Source: Alteribacter keqinensis (GTDB lineage Bacteria; Bacillota; Bacilli; Bacillales; Salisediminibacteriaceae). Taken from it: DNA of 64,000 nt. The notes beneath the pieces are model-generated. The model made no database searches, was not told where the DNA came from, and saw only the letters and a program-made list of their open reading frames with translations. The stretch covers positions 930,001-994,000 of the forward strand of contig NZ_RHIB01000001.1 in NCBI RefSeq assembly GCF_003710255.1, in the 5' to 3' direction. Position numbers and translations under genes: made by a program. Shown here one piece after another: positions 1-8,750 of this stretch; the stretch's first letter is position 1, and every line of letters starts with the position of its first letter.

Positions 1-1
1 T

Positions 2-376
2 CAGGAAAACGGAACCGAACCTCCGTTTAAAAATGAGTTCTGGGACCATTTTGAAGATGGAATCTACGTGGATATCGTGTCAGGAGAGCCTTTGTTCAAT
101 TCAAGAGACAAGTATGATGCAGGGTGCGGATGGCCAAGCTTCACAAAGCCGATTGATAAGTCCCAGGTAACTGAGCATTCGGACTTTTCACATGGAATGC
201 GTCGTACGGAAGTAAGGAGTGAAGAGGGGGATTCCCACCTCGGCCATGTGTTTACGGACGGGCCGAAACCCGGCGGACTCCGCTATTGTATCAATTCTGC
301 AGCTCTTCGTTTTATTCCATACAGCGAGCTTGAAAAAGAAGGCTACGGGGAATACAAAACATTATTCGACAAATAG
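2..376 (+). CDS. msrB: Peptide-methionine (R)-S-oxide reductase MsrB, 5' end outside window
   Basis: The enzyme reduces the R epimer of methionine sulfoxide in oxidised proteins, using thioredoxin. The open frame runs into the window from the left edge (first full codon at position 2), so the N-terminus is missing. Visible family signatures are CGWPSF, RTEVRS, SHLGHVF and the catalytic-cysteine motif [11 protein letters not shown]. The family's usual C-terminus is present. It may be a free-standing MsrB or the C-terminal half of an MsrA-MsrB unit; the upstream sequence would decide. A separate msrA lies at 50798-51340. A bidirectional terminator follows. Confidence 0.95.
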   Translation, partial: QENGTEPPFKNEFWDHFEDGIYVDIVSGEPLFNSRDKYDAGCGWPSFTKPIDKSQVTEHSDFSHGMRRTEVRSEEGDSHLGHVFTDGPKPGGLRYCINSAALRFIPYSELEKEGYGEYKTLFDK

Positions 377-397
377 ACTTTGATGTCTTATGAAACG

Positions 398-440
398 AAA
401 AAGTTGACGCCAATTATTCTTATGGCGTCAACTTTTTTTG
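398..440. terminator. Bidirectional intrinsic terminator between msrB and the ABC-class ATPase
   Basis: A perfect inverted repeat, AAAAAGTTGACGCCA and its complement, is separated by a 10-nt loop and ends in a T run on both strands. It lies between two convergent genes and can serve both. Confidence 0.9.
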
Positions 441-446
441 TTTCCT

Positions 447-2120
447 TTAATCCCGGCGGAAGCGATTGAGAGTCTGTATAACTTCTTCTTTTCTTGGAAG
501 GGCAAGATCTCCCGGGTGCTGCCCTTTGAAGGGCGAAAGGAATTCAAGTCCCGAATGGTTAATTTCAGTATAGATCTCGTCAATGGCTTCCATAATTGTG
601 CTGTCTTTACTGCTTCCTTTTGTTAAATGTTTTATTATCAGGGCAATGGTCCTTGTCTGGCTGGTATCCGCCAGCTGTTCGATAGCAGATAAATCAATCA
701 TATGACGGGAGAACAGGATCGTATTCTTTCCTTTTGCCTCTACTTTCTCTTTTCGATCCAGTTTCTTTTTGAAATTGTCTCTGTCCAGTATTCTCATTTT
801 GGGAACAGACAGGGTTACGGCTGTTTTCTTTCGGTGATTTTTTATTTCAGAAGCAATTTGCTTTACTTCTGCTCTTTTATCGTAAGGTCGGTATTCATTC
901 ATTACTATGACGTGGTCAGAAGCTTCGAAATAGTCCCCTGAACCCCCTATAGCCATGACCGTTGAAACATCCTGGTCCTTAAAGAGACTTTCTACATAAT
1001 CAACAAAAGGGGTAATCGGTTCCTCAGAAACCAGCTTTTGCATTCTCGCATCACGAATCATAAAATTTGTAGCACTAGTATCTTCGTCCATTAAAATAAG
1101 CTTGGATCTCATTTCCAGAGCTTCCATTATGGAAGCTGCCTGGGAGGTGCTTCCGCTTGCATCCAATGTTGAAAAAGAGCGCGTATCTTTTTCAAAAGGG
1201 AGATTGGAAATAAACGGGGAAATATCTACTCCATGAATGGACCTGCCGTCTTCAGCTTTAATTTTCACTGCACTCTGATCAGTAATGACATACTCCCGGC
1301 CGTCTCCCGGAGCATGATTATACACACCGCGTTCAATGGCATGAAGGAGGGTACTCTTTCCGTGATAACCTCCCCCGGCTATGAGGGTAAGACCTTTTGG
1401 CAGGGCAAAACCGGTAACTGTCTTTTCTTTAGAAAGCTGAATGGTTTTTTCATAAGCGGCCGGGGACTGAAAGGATACGGCCTTACTTAACGGCTTATTA
1501 CTCACACCGCTTTCTCTTGGAAGAACAGCCCCGTTGGCTATAAAGCAGATGAACTCATTTTCCTTAATATAATTTCGGATCAATTGCTGATCGTCAGATA
1601 ATTCAATGTGTGATTTTACTGCTTCTTTTGAAAAATGGGTAAGAGCTTTTCTTGTTATGTCAGGTACAATCTCACCCAGCAGCTTACCGGTATCATGTCC
1701 TCTGATACGCCTTCCGTTTGCAGGCAGGCCGATACTGAGACGAATTTCGATATGTTTTTCAGTGACTTTTACAGCTGTTCGTTTCAGGACTTCCTGACCC
1801 GGGGCATCGATGGCAATCATCCCGCCTTTACCGGTTCCCATTCGTGAAACTGCACGTTTCTTAATCTGAAGATTGACCTCCCTGGCAAAAAAATCTTCGA
1901 AAGCTGACTTACGAGAGGCGGAATCTATAAGCTCTTCTGGAAGGTTTGTGTATGTGAACGGGAAAGCCACTCTGATTTTTGACGGAGCAGCAAAGGGATC
2001 TCCCTGAATATAGTCCATATATAGTGAAAAGACGTCTCCGTCATATTTTCCCTGAATGGTTTTGAGTAATTTATAGCTTTTTCCATCCAGTTCTTTCACC
2101 TTCTGTATGAGTCGTTTCAT
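447..2120 (-). CDS. Predicted ATPase of the ABC class (ABC_ATPase family, PF09818-like)
   Basis: This cytosolic protein of 557 residues carries one ABC-type nucleotide-binding core and no membrane segments. The P-loop GGGYHGKST is near residues 249-257, a serine-rich signature-like stretch (FSTLDASGSTSQ) near 317-328, and the Walker B LILMDED near 341-347. This layout is typical of the orphan predicted ABC-class ATPases, whose cellular role is not established. The start chosen is the ATG at 2120, preceded by GGGGGA at good spacing; the open frame continues 60 codons further upstream but that stretch has no ribosome site and looks non-coding. It is transcribed alone, convergent with msrB. Confidence 0.85.
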   Translation of the reverse strand: MKRLIQKVKELDGKSYKLLKTIQGKYDGDVFSLYMDYIQGDPFAAPSKIRVAFPFTYTNLPEELIDSASRKSAFEDFFAREVNLQIKKRAVSRMGTGKGGMIAIDAPGQEVLKRTAVKVTEKHIEIRLSIGLPANGRRIRGHDTGKLLGEIVPDITRKALTHFSKEAVKSHIELSDDQQLIRNYIKENEFICFIANGAVLPRESGVSNKPLSKAVSFQSPAAYEKTIQLSKEKTVTGFALPKGLTLIAGGGYHGKSTLLHAIERGVYNHAPGDGREYVITDQSAVKIKAEDGRSIHGVDISPFISNLPFEKDTRSFSTLDASGSTSQAASIMEALEMRSKLILMDEDTSATNFMIRDARMQKLVSEEPITPFVDYVESLFKDQDVSTVMAIGGSGDYFEASDHVIVMNEYRPYDKRAEVKQIASEIKNHRKKTAVTLSVPKMRILDRDNFKKKLDRKEKVEAKGKNTILFSRHMIDLSAIEQLADTSQTRTIALIIKHLTKGSSKDSTIMEAIDEIYTEINHSGLEFLSPFKGQHPGDLALPRKEEVIQTLNRFRRD

Positions 2121-2319
2121 ATCAATTTCCCCCAATACGTTGATTTCGTGCGTAATGATAGCTGTACTGTTATTAAAACATACGACAGGATCTGAAACAA
2201 AAAGGGGAGAAGGAAGAATAATTATCCAGTACCAGGGGGACATTAGGGTTGAAAAAAAGGCTGTTTTCGTAAAAATTGTTTCTCTTACTGAAAAAGGCAA
2301 TGAAGTCGAAGCCCCTTAG

Positions 2320-2420
2320 ACGCCTTGGTACTTGGTATTGGGGTGCCAGGCAAGACCTTGCAGAGCATAGCTCAAGGATTGCCGCAACCGTCACGGAAAG
2401 CGGAGGGTCGCAGGTTGCAT
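2320..2420 (+). promoter_or_regulatory. Structured 5' leader of the DUF4397 gene (unassigned RNA element)
   Basis: Three consecutive stem-loops can be drawn by eye. The first pairs GCCTTGGTAC (2322-2331) with GTGCCAGGC (2344-2352). The second pairs GGCAA (2350-2354) with TTGCC (2380-2384) around an inner CCTT/AAGG and GAGC/GCTC stem. The third pairs GCAACC (2385-2390) with GGTTGC (2414-2419). Stems one and two share 2350-2352, so they exclude each other at that point. About 75 nt separate the element from the ATG. I could not match it to a known riboswitch consensus. Confidence 0.4.
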
Positions 2421-2494
2421 CTTCATTATCTGTGAAGTGAAAATAGCAACAATCAATCTGAAAACAGCGAAAAAAACTATAAGGAGAATGAAAA

Positions 2495-3175
2495 ATGAGA
2501 AAATGGATTATGTTATGTCTGACATTCCTGTTTGCGTTATCAGCTATGGGAGCAAATGTTTCTTTTGCAGATACAGGTGAAGGCTTTGTTAGAGCTGTTC
2601 ATGCATCCCCGGATGCACCTGCAGTGGATATCTATGTGAATAAGGATAAAGTAGTTGAAGGTGTTTCATTTAAAGGTGTGAGCGAATACATGCCATTACA
2701 GGAAGGCTCTTACACCATCCGTATTTTTGCCCAGGGAGCAAACCCTAAAAAGGATACCCCTGTTATTGAGAAAAATGTAGATGTAAAAGGGGAACAAGCA
2801 TACACCTTGGCAGCAGTAGGTCCTCTAAACCAAATTGATCTTGTAGCTGTCAGTGATGACCTCCAGCCTGCAGAAGGTAAAGCAAAAGTCAGAGCAGCCC
2901 ACTTTTCCCCTGATGCCCCGGCTGTAGACATTGCAGCAGGACCGGAAACGATTTTATTCGAAAATGTGAGCTTTCCTCAGGTAGCTGAATACTTGGAAGT
3001 GGATGCAGGAACTGTGAACCTGCAAGTACGGCCAACCGGGTCACAGGATGTGGTGTTTGAAGTTCCTAATTTAGGACTCGAGGCAGGCGCTGTTTATTCT
3101 GCATTAGCAGTAGGCCAGCTTGAAGGAGAACCGGGCTTTGATATTATTATTGTAAAAGATGAACTGAAAGAATAA
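2495..3175 (+). CDS. Secreted DUF4397 domain protein
   Basis: The protein has 226 residues and a clear N-terminal signal peptide (a basic start, a hydrophobic core, then a VSFADTG region near residue 25). The mature part has two tandem repeats with the hallmark VRAVHASPDAPAVDIYV / VRAAHFSPDAPAVDI of the DUF4397 family, each a beta-sandwich-like unit. These proteins are extracellular or surface-associated in Firmicutes; their function is unknown. The ATG has the ribosome site AAGGAG 8 nt upstream. It is monocistronic, between a structured leader and a terminator. Confidence 0.88.
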   Translation: MRKWIMLCLTFLFALSAMGANVSFADTGEGFVRAVHASPDAPAVDIYVNKDKVVEGVSFKGVSEYMPLQEGSYTIRIFAQGANPKKDTPVIEKNVDVKGEQAYTLAAVGPLNQIDLVAVSDDLQPAEGKAKVRAAHFSPDAPAVDIAAGPETILFENVSFPQVAEYLEVDAGTVNLQVRPTGSQDVVFEVPNLGLEAGAVYSALAVGQLEGEPGFDIIIVKDELKE

Positions 3176-3220
3176 GGGCGCTATCCCAAAGTTACATCAG
3201 ATAAAAACCACAGAGGTGAG

Positions 3221-3254
3221 CAAAGGACCGGAGAGTCTTTTGTTCCCTTTTTTT
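3221..3254 (+). terminator. Intrinsic terminator after the DUF4397 gene
   Basis: An 8-bp stem, CAAAGGAC pairing with GTCTTTTG across a 6-nt loop (3221-3242), is followed by TTCCC and a run of T. Confidence 0.8.
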
Positions 3255-3390
3255 GTATGCCGCCACTCCGTGTGTGAAAAGATAAAAGAATATTAATGGT
3301 TTTGTAATGGAATTGTAATGTTTCATTCATCGCATAACAGCGAAAATACGTTTACTATAAAAGTATTAACGAACACATAAAGGTGATGGC

Positions 3391-4527
3391 ATGAGAAAGA
3401 CAAATTATCCAATAATATTCTCACTACTATTCATTATTACATTGACATCATTTCCATCATTACCAGAAGCTGGCAAACCCTCCGATCTATACAGTGAGGC
3501 AGCAGTTGTTATTGATGCCCGCACCGGGGAAGTCCTTTACGAAAAAAACGCATACCGGACAATGTACCCGGCAAGCATAACGAAAATCATTACAACTATT
3601 GTGGCTCTGGAAGAAGCAGGTCTTTCTGATGACGTACAAGTGAGTTTTGATGCGGTAAATGTAATAGGCTCCAGAGTCTATTTACTGGAAGAGGAGATTC
3701 TTCCACTCGAACAGCTTCTCCATGGCATCATGATCAGTTCCGGTAACGATGCATCTATAGCAGTAGCCGAACATATAGATGGTTCAGTTAAGGCTTTTGC
3801 AGACCGGATGAATGCGTTTGTGACAGAGAAGGTAGGGGTTGAAAACTCCAACTTTACGAATCCCCACGGCCTTTTTGAAGAAGAGCATGTAACCACCGCC
3901 TACGATATGGCCAGAATAAGTGCTTATGCAATGGGAAATGAACAGTTTAGAGAGATTGTCGGAACGAAAAGCCTGGACTGGAAAGGGGAAGGGTGGGAAA
4001 CAACCCTTTATAATCACCACGATTTAATGAGACAGAATGACCATATTACAGGAGTAAAAAACGGTTATGTCAGAAGATCGGGCTATACTCTGGTTACCTC
4101 AGCATTTGATGGGGACACTGAAGTGATTGTTGTAACACTGAACTCCCCATCGCGGCTGTTTGCATATAATGATACGAACAAGCTTATTGACTACAGCCTG
4201 GCTGAATATGAAACACAGGTGTTAAGCCTTGCCGATGAAGACCTTTTGACCAACCACATTATACCTGAAGAACTTGCAGTGACAACCCGCAGGGGAGAAG
4301 ATATTAAATATGAGGTGCGCGAAGAAGGAGAAATTATTGTAACTGGGAAAGGGAACCGGAAGATCGCTCATATTGACCTTGAAAAAAGGTACCTGACAGA
4401 TCTCCCGTCGTATATTATCCCTTCAGATAAAGAAACAACAGTCGTTAAGAAGCAGGAAGAGCCGATTAAGAAAAGTATTGCACTGTGGTTTATTTTAAGC
4501 GGGTTTAATAAGGTTTTTAACAGATAG
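3391..4527 (+). CDS. D-alanyl-D-alanine carboxypeptidase, peptidase family S11
   Basis: This penicillin-binding protein of 378 residues trims the terminal D-alanine of peptidoglycan stem peptides outside the membrane. It has an N-terminal signal sequence, the nucleophile motif S62-ITK (SxxK) and SGN at 117-119. The third motif reads K223-N-G where KTG or KSG is usual. The C-terminal end (about residues 355-378) is hydrophobic and basic, suitable as a membrane anchor. The ATG is preceded by AAAGGTG. It is monocistronic with its own terminator. It resembles the sporulation and housekeeping DacA/DacF group, but I cannot assign it to one. Confidence 0.9.
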   Translation: MRKTNYPIIFSLLFIITLTSFPSLPEAGKPSDLYSEAAVVIDARTGEVLYEKNAYRTMYPASITKIITTIVALEEAGLSDDVQVSFDAVNVIGSRVYLLEEEILPLEQLLHGIMISSGNDASIAVAEHIDGSVKAFADRMNAFVTEKVGVENSNFTNPHGLFEEEHVTTAYDMARISAYAMGNEQFREIVGTKSLDWKGEGWETTLYNHHDLMRQNDHITGVKNGYVRRSGYTLVTSAFDGDTEVIVVTLNSPSRLFAYNDTNKLIDYSLAEYETQVLSLADEDLLTNHIIPEELAVTTRRGEDIKYEVREEGEIIVTGKGNRKIAHIDLEKRYLTDLPSYIIPSDKETTVVKKQEEPIKKSIALWFILSGFNKVFNR

Positions 4528-4567
4528 AAGCTTTTCATCTGTTCAATGAATAGCGGAAGTACTTATC

Positions 4568-4603
4568 AGAGGTTGACTTTACCCTTTAGTCAGCCTCTTT
4601 TTT
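4568..4603 (+). terminator. Intrinsic terminator after the carboxypeptidase gene
   Basis: An 11-bp stem pairs AGAGGTTGACT with AGTCAGCCTCT and is followed by six T. Confidence 0.9.
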
Positions 4604-4635
4604 AATGGCTGTTTTCGGATAAATTGTGCTTTTAG

Positions 4636-4760
4636 TGAATGTGATAATAAAGCCGGAGTGCCCGAGACTCCTGCGATAGTTACGAGCGTTTACATAAGAA
4701 GCAGGGTTATTTCTTCTGGCTTGCCTGCGCCACCGCGGAAATGGAAGGGCACGCAGACTT
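4636..4760. repeat. Decayed GC-rich dispersed repeat (Bacillaceae intergenic type)
   Basis: The stretch starts GTGATAATAAAGCCGGAGTG and contains CCCGAGACTCCTGCG. This matches the beginning of the longer element at 42293-42530 (AATAAAGATAATGGAGTC then CCTGAGACTCCTGTGG). No gene is visible between 4604 and 4852. Confidence 0.45.
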
Positions 4761-4852
4761 TATGTGTTAAGATTTGACTTATAGTAAAGAGTAGCAAACT
4801 ATAGGGAAAACAGCTTTTTATTTGACTTTTCAACCCATACATCGTTCACTCA

Positions 4853-5080
4853 TCACTCAGATATAGAGCTGCTTAATGATACAAGCATTTTTGTGTATTC
4901 ATTCCGGTTTTTAAACATGGCTTCATTCCAGTTTTGTTCAATCCATTCTTTAAGTTCTTGAGATGAATTAAATACTTCTCCCGATGTATCTGCTTTTCTT
5001 ATCATGTATCTGCCATTGTCTTCATCACAAGTGACTTCACATGGAAAAGCACCGTCGTGACTCTGTAATTGAAAGTCCAT
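4853..5080 (-). CDS. Small conserved-looking hypothetical protein, 75 residues
   Basis: This small soluble protein is rich in charged residues. It begins MDFQLQSHDG and ends in a serine-rich tail. I do not recognise the family. The start at 5080 is chosen because AAGGGAG lies 8 nt upstream; the ATG six codons earlier has no ribosome site. The middle (EVFNSSQELKEWIEQNWN) looks like a helix with a tryptophan-rich end. There are no membrane segments or cysteine motifs beyond a single pair. It is flanked on both sides by repeat-derived sequence, and coding status rests on the start site and plausible composition. Confidence 0.55.
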   Translation of the reverse strand: MDFQLQSHDGAFPCEVTCDEDNGRYMIRKADTSGEVFNSSQELKEWIEQNWNEAMFKNRNEYTKMLVSLSSSISE

Positions 5081-5105
5081 TCTCCTGTCTCCCTTCATAA
5101 AGGTT

Positions 5106-5385
5106 TACCTGAAAATACAATTTGGGGCATTCTCAACCTCGTATGGATGTTCTAAGCTTCGTTGAAACGGAATACGATCCCTTTCCGCATACTTGCGCCG
5201 ATCCTCTTCAGGGCTTTGCTCTTACGGTATTTCGCCAGTCTCGCATTTCCGCATGAGTCTCGCGTATTCCGTTCAACTTCGCATGCTAACCTGTAATATC
5301 AGAAGAGCAGGTTAACTGAGTTGAAAAAAGACCGCATGGCTATTTTCATTCACCATGGTGTAAAAAAATTAGCATGGGAATGACC
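5106..5385. repeat. Dispersed repeat family A, copy 1
   Basis: About 280 nt without coding potential. Several blocks recur in the same order at 49862-50480: CTGAAAATACAATTTGGGG, CTTCGTT..AACGGAATACG, ACTTGCGCCGA.CCTC, the run CATTCAACT-like block after TCTCGC, CGCATG.CTATTTTCAT, and TTAGCATGGG-like ends. Both copies lie in gene-free gaps. No terminal inverted repeat or transposase was recognised, so its mobility is unknown. Confidence 0.6.
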
Positions 5386-5416
5386 CCCTGAGTGCCGAGC
5401 ACGAGGAGAATCATCG

Positions 5417-5429
5417 CCCCCCCCCCCCC
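5417..5429 (+). repeat. Poly-C tract of 13 bases
   Basis: An uninterrupted run of 13 C lies at the end of the repeat-derived gap, about 270 nt upstream of the esterase gene. It is a slippage-prone homopolymer. No reading frame crosses it. The rest of 5430-5690 is AT-rich and holds a TATAAT-like sequence about 50 nt before the next start. Confidence 0.85.
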
Positions 5430-5694
5430 GCTAAGTGAGTGAAATTAAACACCTGAATTACCAGAGCCATCAAAAAACCTCGCCGGATCTCATATAGCAT
5501 ATTTTTATTGTGATATTCATTCATACAAAGAATTCAACCATGATTTAGAAAGACTTCCAATAGATGGGTGAAGTGTGATAACTTTTATACATTTTTACAT
5601 AATTTTTTAGAAATGACGTAGCGGTCAGAAGAACTTCTTATTATAATATAGACAGAAGTCGAATTTTTTCGATAATTACCGGAGGGGACTGTTT

Positions 5695-6870
5695 ATGATG
5701 AGATGGGCTAAGCGGATTTTACAAAACCTTGTACTTCTAAGCTCACTGACAATTGCTGTAGTTTTGATCTCTGTTGCATTTGCAGTGTATCTCTGGCAGT
5801 CCACGGATGCAGGGCGGCTCCCGGCAAAAACCGCTGTTGTGCTTCATGCTATTAATAATAATCTGGTTACATTGGATATTGATGTCAGGCCTCCAAGAAT
5901 TGTGAGCGGAGGAGGCGGAGGAAGCCCGTTGTTAAGAGAGGACCTCTATGTACCGGTAGTCGGCGATGTTCAAGTGCCTGTAAGAATATACAGACCTCAG
6001 GGTGAAGGGCCGTATCCGATTATCATGTATTATCACGGTGGTGCGTTCATGGAGGGGTACGGGAGTATTGAAACCCATGACAATATTGTCCGGTCCCTGG
6101 CGTCCCGTACGGAGAGTGTCGTGATTTCGGTCGGATACAGAGTGGCGCCGGAACATATTTTCCCAGCGGCTGTAGAAGACAGCTATGCTGCGTTGCAGTG
6201 GGCAGAGAGAAATGCGGGAAGTTTTAATGGTGACCCTGACACAATAAGTGTTGCAGGTGACAGTGCAGGAGGAAATATTGCTACAGTGATGACACTTATG
6301 GCAAGGGACCGGGAAGGCCCGGAAATAACCTCCCAAGTACTGTTTTATCCCCTGACAACGTTTCAGGATGTAGACCTAAGGTCGAGAGAAATTTATGATA
6401 GTGGTTATTATTTATTATCCAGACAGGTGATGTACCGGGCGAGGGATCTGTATACCCCTGAAGAAATGATGTGGTCAAATCCTTATACATCACCTCTGCA
6501 GGCTGATAATCTTTCTGATTTGCCCCCTGCCTTGATCATTACTGCGGAATTTGACCCGTTAAGGGACGAAGGTGAGGCATACGCAAAACGCCTTTTTGAA
6601 TCCGGCGTTCATGTAAGAGCCACAAGGTATCGTGGGGTTATGCACGGTTTTGTCTCTTTTTATGAAGTTATGCAAAGCGGGAGATACGGATTGCAGGAAG
6701 CGTCTAGCTTTCTGAGGCAGGCACATGGAGGCGTTCTTCAGGAAAGCCCCTACCAGCTGCAGGTCCGTCAGTCTCCCCAGGGAATTGACAGGGTAAGGGA
6801 ACAGGCAGAAGCGTTCGCAATCGCTGCATATCTGCTTGGCAGAACCGGAGCTGATCTCCTCACCCCTTAG
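5695..6870 (+). CDS. Membrane-anchored alpha/beta hydrolase (HSL-family esterase/lipase)
   Basis: The protein has 391 residues. An N-terminal hydrophobic segment (about 11-35) should anchor it with the enzyme outside. The catalytic domain shows the oxyanion motif HGGAF at 114-118, the nucleophile in GDSAGGN (Ser190), the acid in EFDPLRDE (Asp287) and the base in MHGF (His317). This is the full triad of the hormone-sensitive-lipase group, which hydrolyses short-chain esters; the natural substrate is unknown. About 50 residues extend past the usual fold. The start follows GGAGGGG; the next codon is also ATG. A small membrane protein follows after 26 nt, probably in one transcript. Confidence 0.88.
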   Translation: MMRWAKRILQNLVLLSSLTIAVVLISVAFAVYLWQSTDAGRLPAKTAVVLHAINNNLVTLDIDVRPPRIVSGGGGGSPLLREDLYVPVVGDVQVPVRIYRPQGEGPYPIIMYYHGGAFMEGYGSIETHDNIVRSLASRTESVVISVGYRVAPEHIFPAAVEDSYAALQWAERNAGSFNGDPDTISVAGDSAGGNIATVMTLMARDREGPEITSQVLFYPLTTFQDVDLRSREIYDSGYYLLSRQVMYRARDLYTPEEMMWSNPYTSPLQADNLSDLPPALIITAEFDPLRDEGEAYAKRLFESGVHVRATRYRGVMHGFVSFYEVMQSGRYGLQEASSFLRQAHGGVLQESPYQLQVRQSPQGIDRVREQAEAFAIAAYLLGRTGADLLTP

Positions 6871-6896
6871 CCCTCAATAAAGATAGGAGAGATACC

Positions 6897-7400
6897 ATGA
6901 GATCAGTTCTCCCAGTCAGGCTGCTCGCAATAGGACAAGTTCTGTTTACTATCGCTTACTTCAGCTATATGCTATATATTTCATTTTCATGGGGCTTTAC
7001 TCCGAGAATGGTTCAGATACTCGTTACAGACAGTATCTATTTAATTCTAATCATCAGCGCAGCGGGCCTTTTATTTTTGAAGACCTGGGGCTGGTGGGTA
7101 ACTGTTATTCTCTACGGCAAACTGCTTATGAGTAAGCTTATAGGGACAGGAACAGAGTGGTTTTTACTGCTCTCGGGAACAATTGCAGAAAAATGGCGGT
7201 GGGATATCTTTTTTGCAGATCTGTTTATTATCCTTTTATACACCGTAATCCTTGCCTGTTTCTTTTTAAGAAGAATCAGAAGAATTTTCAACGTACACGA
7301 AGCAGGGAAAAAGATGGCCTTCCTCGTCACGATAGGAATCATCCTCCTTTACTCAATTTATTTCGTAACGGCTTTCTGGCTTATTGTTCAGCTGGGATAA
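6897..7400 (+). CDS. Integral membrane protein with four predicted helices, function unknown
   Basis: The 167-residue protein is mostly hydrophobic, with membrane segments at about 8-30, 42-62, 100-122 and 142-165. A polar loop between the second and third holds KLLMSKLIGTGTEW. No family motif was recognised. The ATG follows AGGAGAG with short spacing and lies 26 nt after the esterase gene, which suggests co-transcription and a possible functional link at the membrane. A stem-loop follows the stop. Confidence 0.7.
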   Translation: MRSVLPVRLLAIGQVLFTIAYFSYMLYISFSWGFTPRMVQILVTDSIYLILIISAAGLLFLKTWGWWVTVILYGKLLMSKLIGTGTEWFLLLSGTIAEKWRWDIFFADLFIILLYTVILACFFLRRIRRIFNVHEAGKKMAFLVTIGIILLYSIYFVTAFWLIVQLG

Positions 7401-7419
7401 CACAGGAAATGTGTATAAA

Positions 7420-7470
7420 GGGCGGTTCATAAGGTATTATTATCCCTTATGTGCCGCCCGCATTCTTTTA
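7420..7470 (+). terminator. Stem-loop terminator after the esterase/membrane-protein pair
   Basis: GGGCGG..CATAAGG pairs with CCTTATG..CCGCCC around an AT-rich loop. The T run that follows (CATTCTTTTA) is modest. Confidence 0.65.
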
Positions 7471-7564
7471 TTCCAAGCTTGTATGTGCATGCGGATACTG
7501 TTAGACTTTTTCAATAAAGAAGCCGAAATTGACGATTTTTATGAAACAGGAAAGGATTACAACT

Positions 7565-8722
7565 ATGGAACATAAATTAAATTCCCGTGTAAAGAACATA
7601 CAAATATCCGGCATACGCCAGTTTTTCAACAAGGTTGCAAAATACCCGGATGCGGTCCAGCTTACTCTGGGCCAGCCGGATTTTGAAACACCGAATCATA
7701 TTAAGGAAGCAGCAAAGAAAGCAATCGACCTTAACTATACCCGTTATACAAAAAATCCCGGGGACGATGAGCTTGTAGAAGCAGCGTCCCGGTTTGTAAA
7801 AAACAAGTATAATCTCACCTACAACCCACAATCAGAAGTAATTACGACTGTGGGAGCATCACAGGCAATCGACATTACGATGAGGACAATTCTTCAGGAG
7901 GGAGATGAAGTTATTCTTCCGGGTCCTGTATACCCGGCATACGAACCCATTATCCGGTTATGCGGAGCAATACCAGTATATATAGACACAACCGATACCG
8001 GCTTTAAACTGGCACCGGCTAAACTGAAACAAGTGCTGACTGAAAAAACAAAAGCGGTCATGCTTCCCTATCCTTCAAACCCAACGGGGGTTGTTCTGAC
8101 GGAAGAAGAACTGAAAGACCTTGCAGCTGTTTTAAGAGAAAAAGACGTTTTTGTTGTCTCTGATGAGATTTATTCCGAGCTTAACTTTGAAATGCCGCAC
8201 CATTCGATTGCAAGTCTTACGGGCATGCGAGAGAAGACGATTGTCATTAATGGTGTTTCCAAGTCCCATTCAATGACAGGATGGCGTATTGGTTTTGTGT
8301 TTGCACCCGAAGAGATTACGAGACATATTCTGAAAGTTCATCAATACAATGTAAGCTGTGCTTCCTCCATTTCGCAAAAAGCAGCATCAGAAGCACTTAC
8401 TGCAGGTGAAGATGACGCTGAACCGATGAAGAAAGAGTACAAAAAGAGACGTGATTATATGTATAAGAGGCTTATAGAAATAGGGATGGAAGTGGAATAT
8501 CCGCAAGGTGCCTTTTACATTTTCCCTTCGGTTTCTAAGACAGGCCTGTCATCATTTGATTTTGCAACGAAACTGCTTGAGGAAAATAAACTGGCTGTTG
8601 TACCCGGGAACGCATTTTCTGAGTACGGTGAAGGGTATATCCGTCTTTCTTATGCATATTCCATGGAAAACCTTAAAGAAGCACTCGACAGACTTGAAGT
8701 ATTCTGGAAAAAGCTTATGTAG
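7565..8722 (+). CDS. patA: Aminotransferase A, class I/II, PLP-dependent
   Basis: The 385-residue protein closely resembles B. subtilis PatA over its full length, for example QLTLGQPDFETP, TTVGASQAID, PYPSNPTGV, SDEIYSEL and the PLP-lysine motif NGVSKSHSMTGWR (Lys233). It transfers amino groups between amino and 2-oxo acids in the cytosol; the physiological substrate in this family is uncertain. The start at 7565 has AAAGGA 8 nt upstream; an in-frame ATG 36 nt earlier lacks a good site. The ykqA-like gene begins 28 nt after the stop, so the two probably share a transcript. Confidence 0.93.
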   Translation: MEHKLNSRVKNIQISGIRQFFNKVAKYPDAVQLTLGQPDFETPNHIKEAAKKAIDLNYTRYTKNPGDDELVEAASRFVKNKYNLTYNPQSEVITTVGASQAIDITMRTILQEGDEVILPGPVYPAYEPIIRLCGAIPVYIDTTDTGFKLAPAKLKQVLTEKTKAVMLPYPSNPTGVVLTEEELKDLAAVLREKDVFVVSDEIYSELNFEMPHHSIASLTGMREKTIVINGVSKSHSMTGWRIGFVFAPEEITRHILKVHQYNVSCASSISQKAASEALTAGEDDAEPMKKEYKKRRDYMYKRLIEIGMEVEYPQGAFYIFPSVSKTGLSSFDFATKLLEENKLAVVPGNAFSEYGEGYIRLSYAYSMENLKEALDRLEVFWKKLM

Positions 8723-8750
8723 GAATTGGCTTACAACTGGGGGAAAGAAG

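Noticed and set aside
2495-3175. DUF4397 leader as a c-di-GMP or SAM riboswitch
   Set aside because: The conserved core elements of these classes (for example the GCAAA and GGCAAACC blocks) are not found in the leader.
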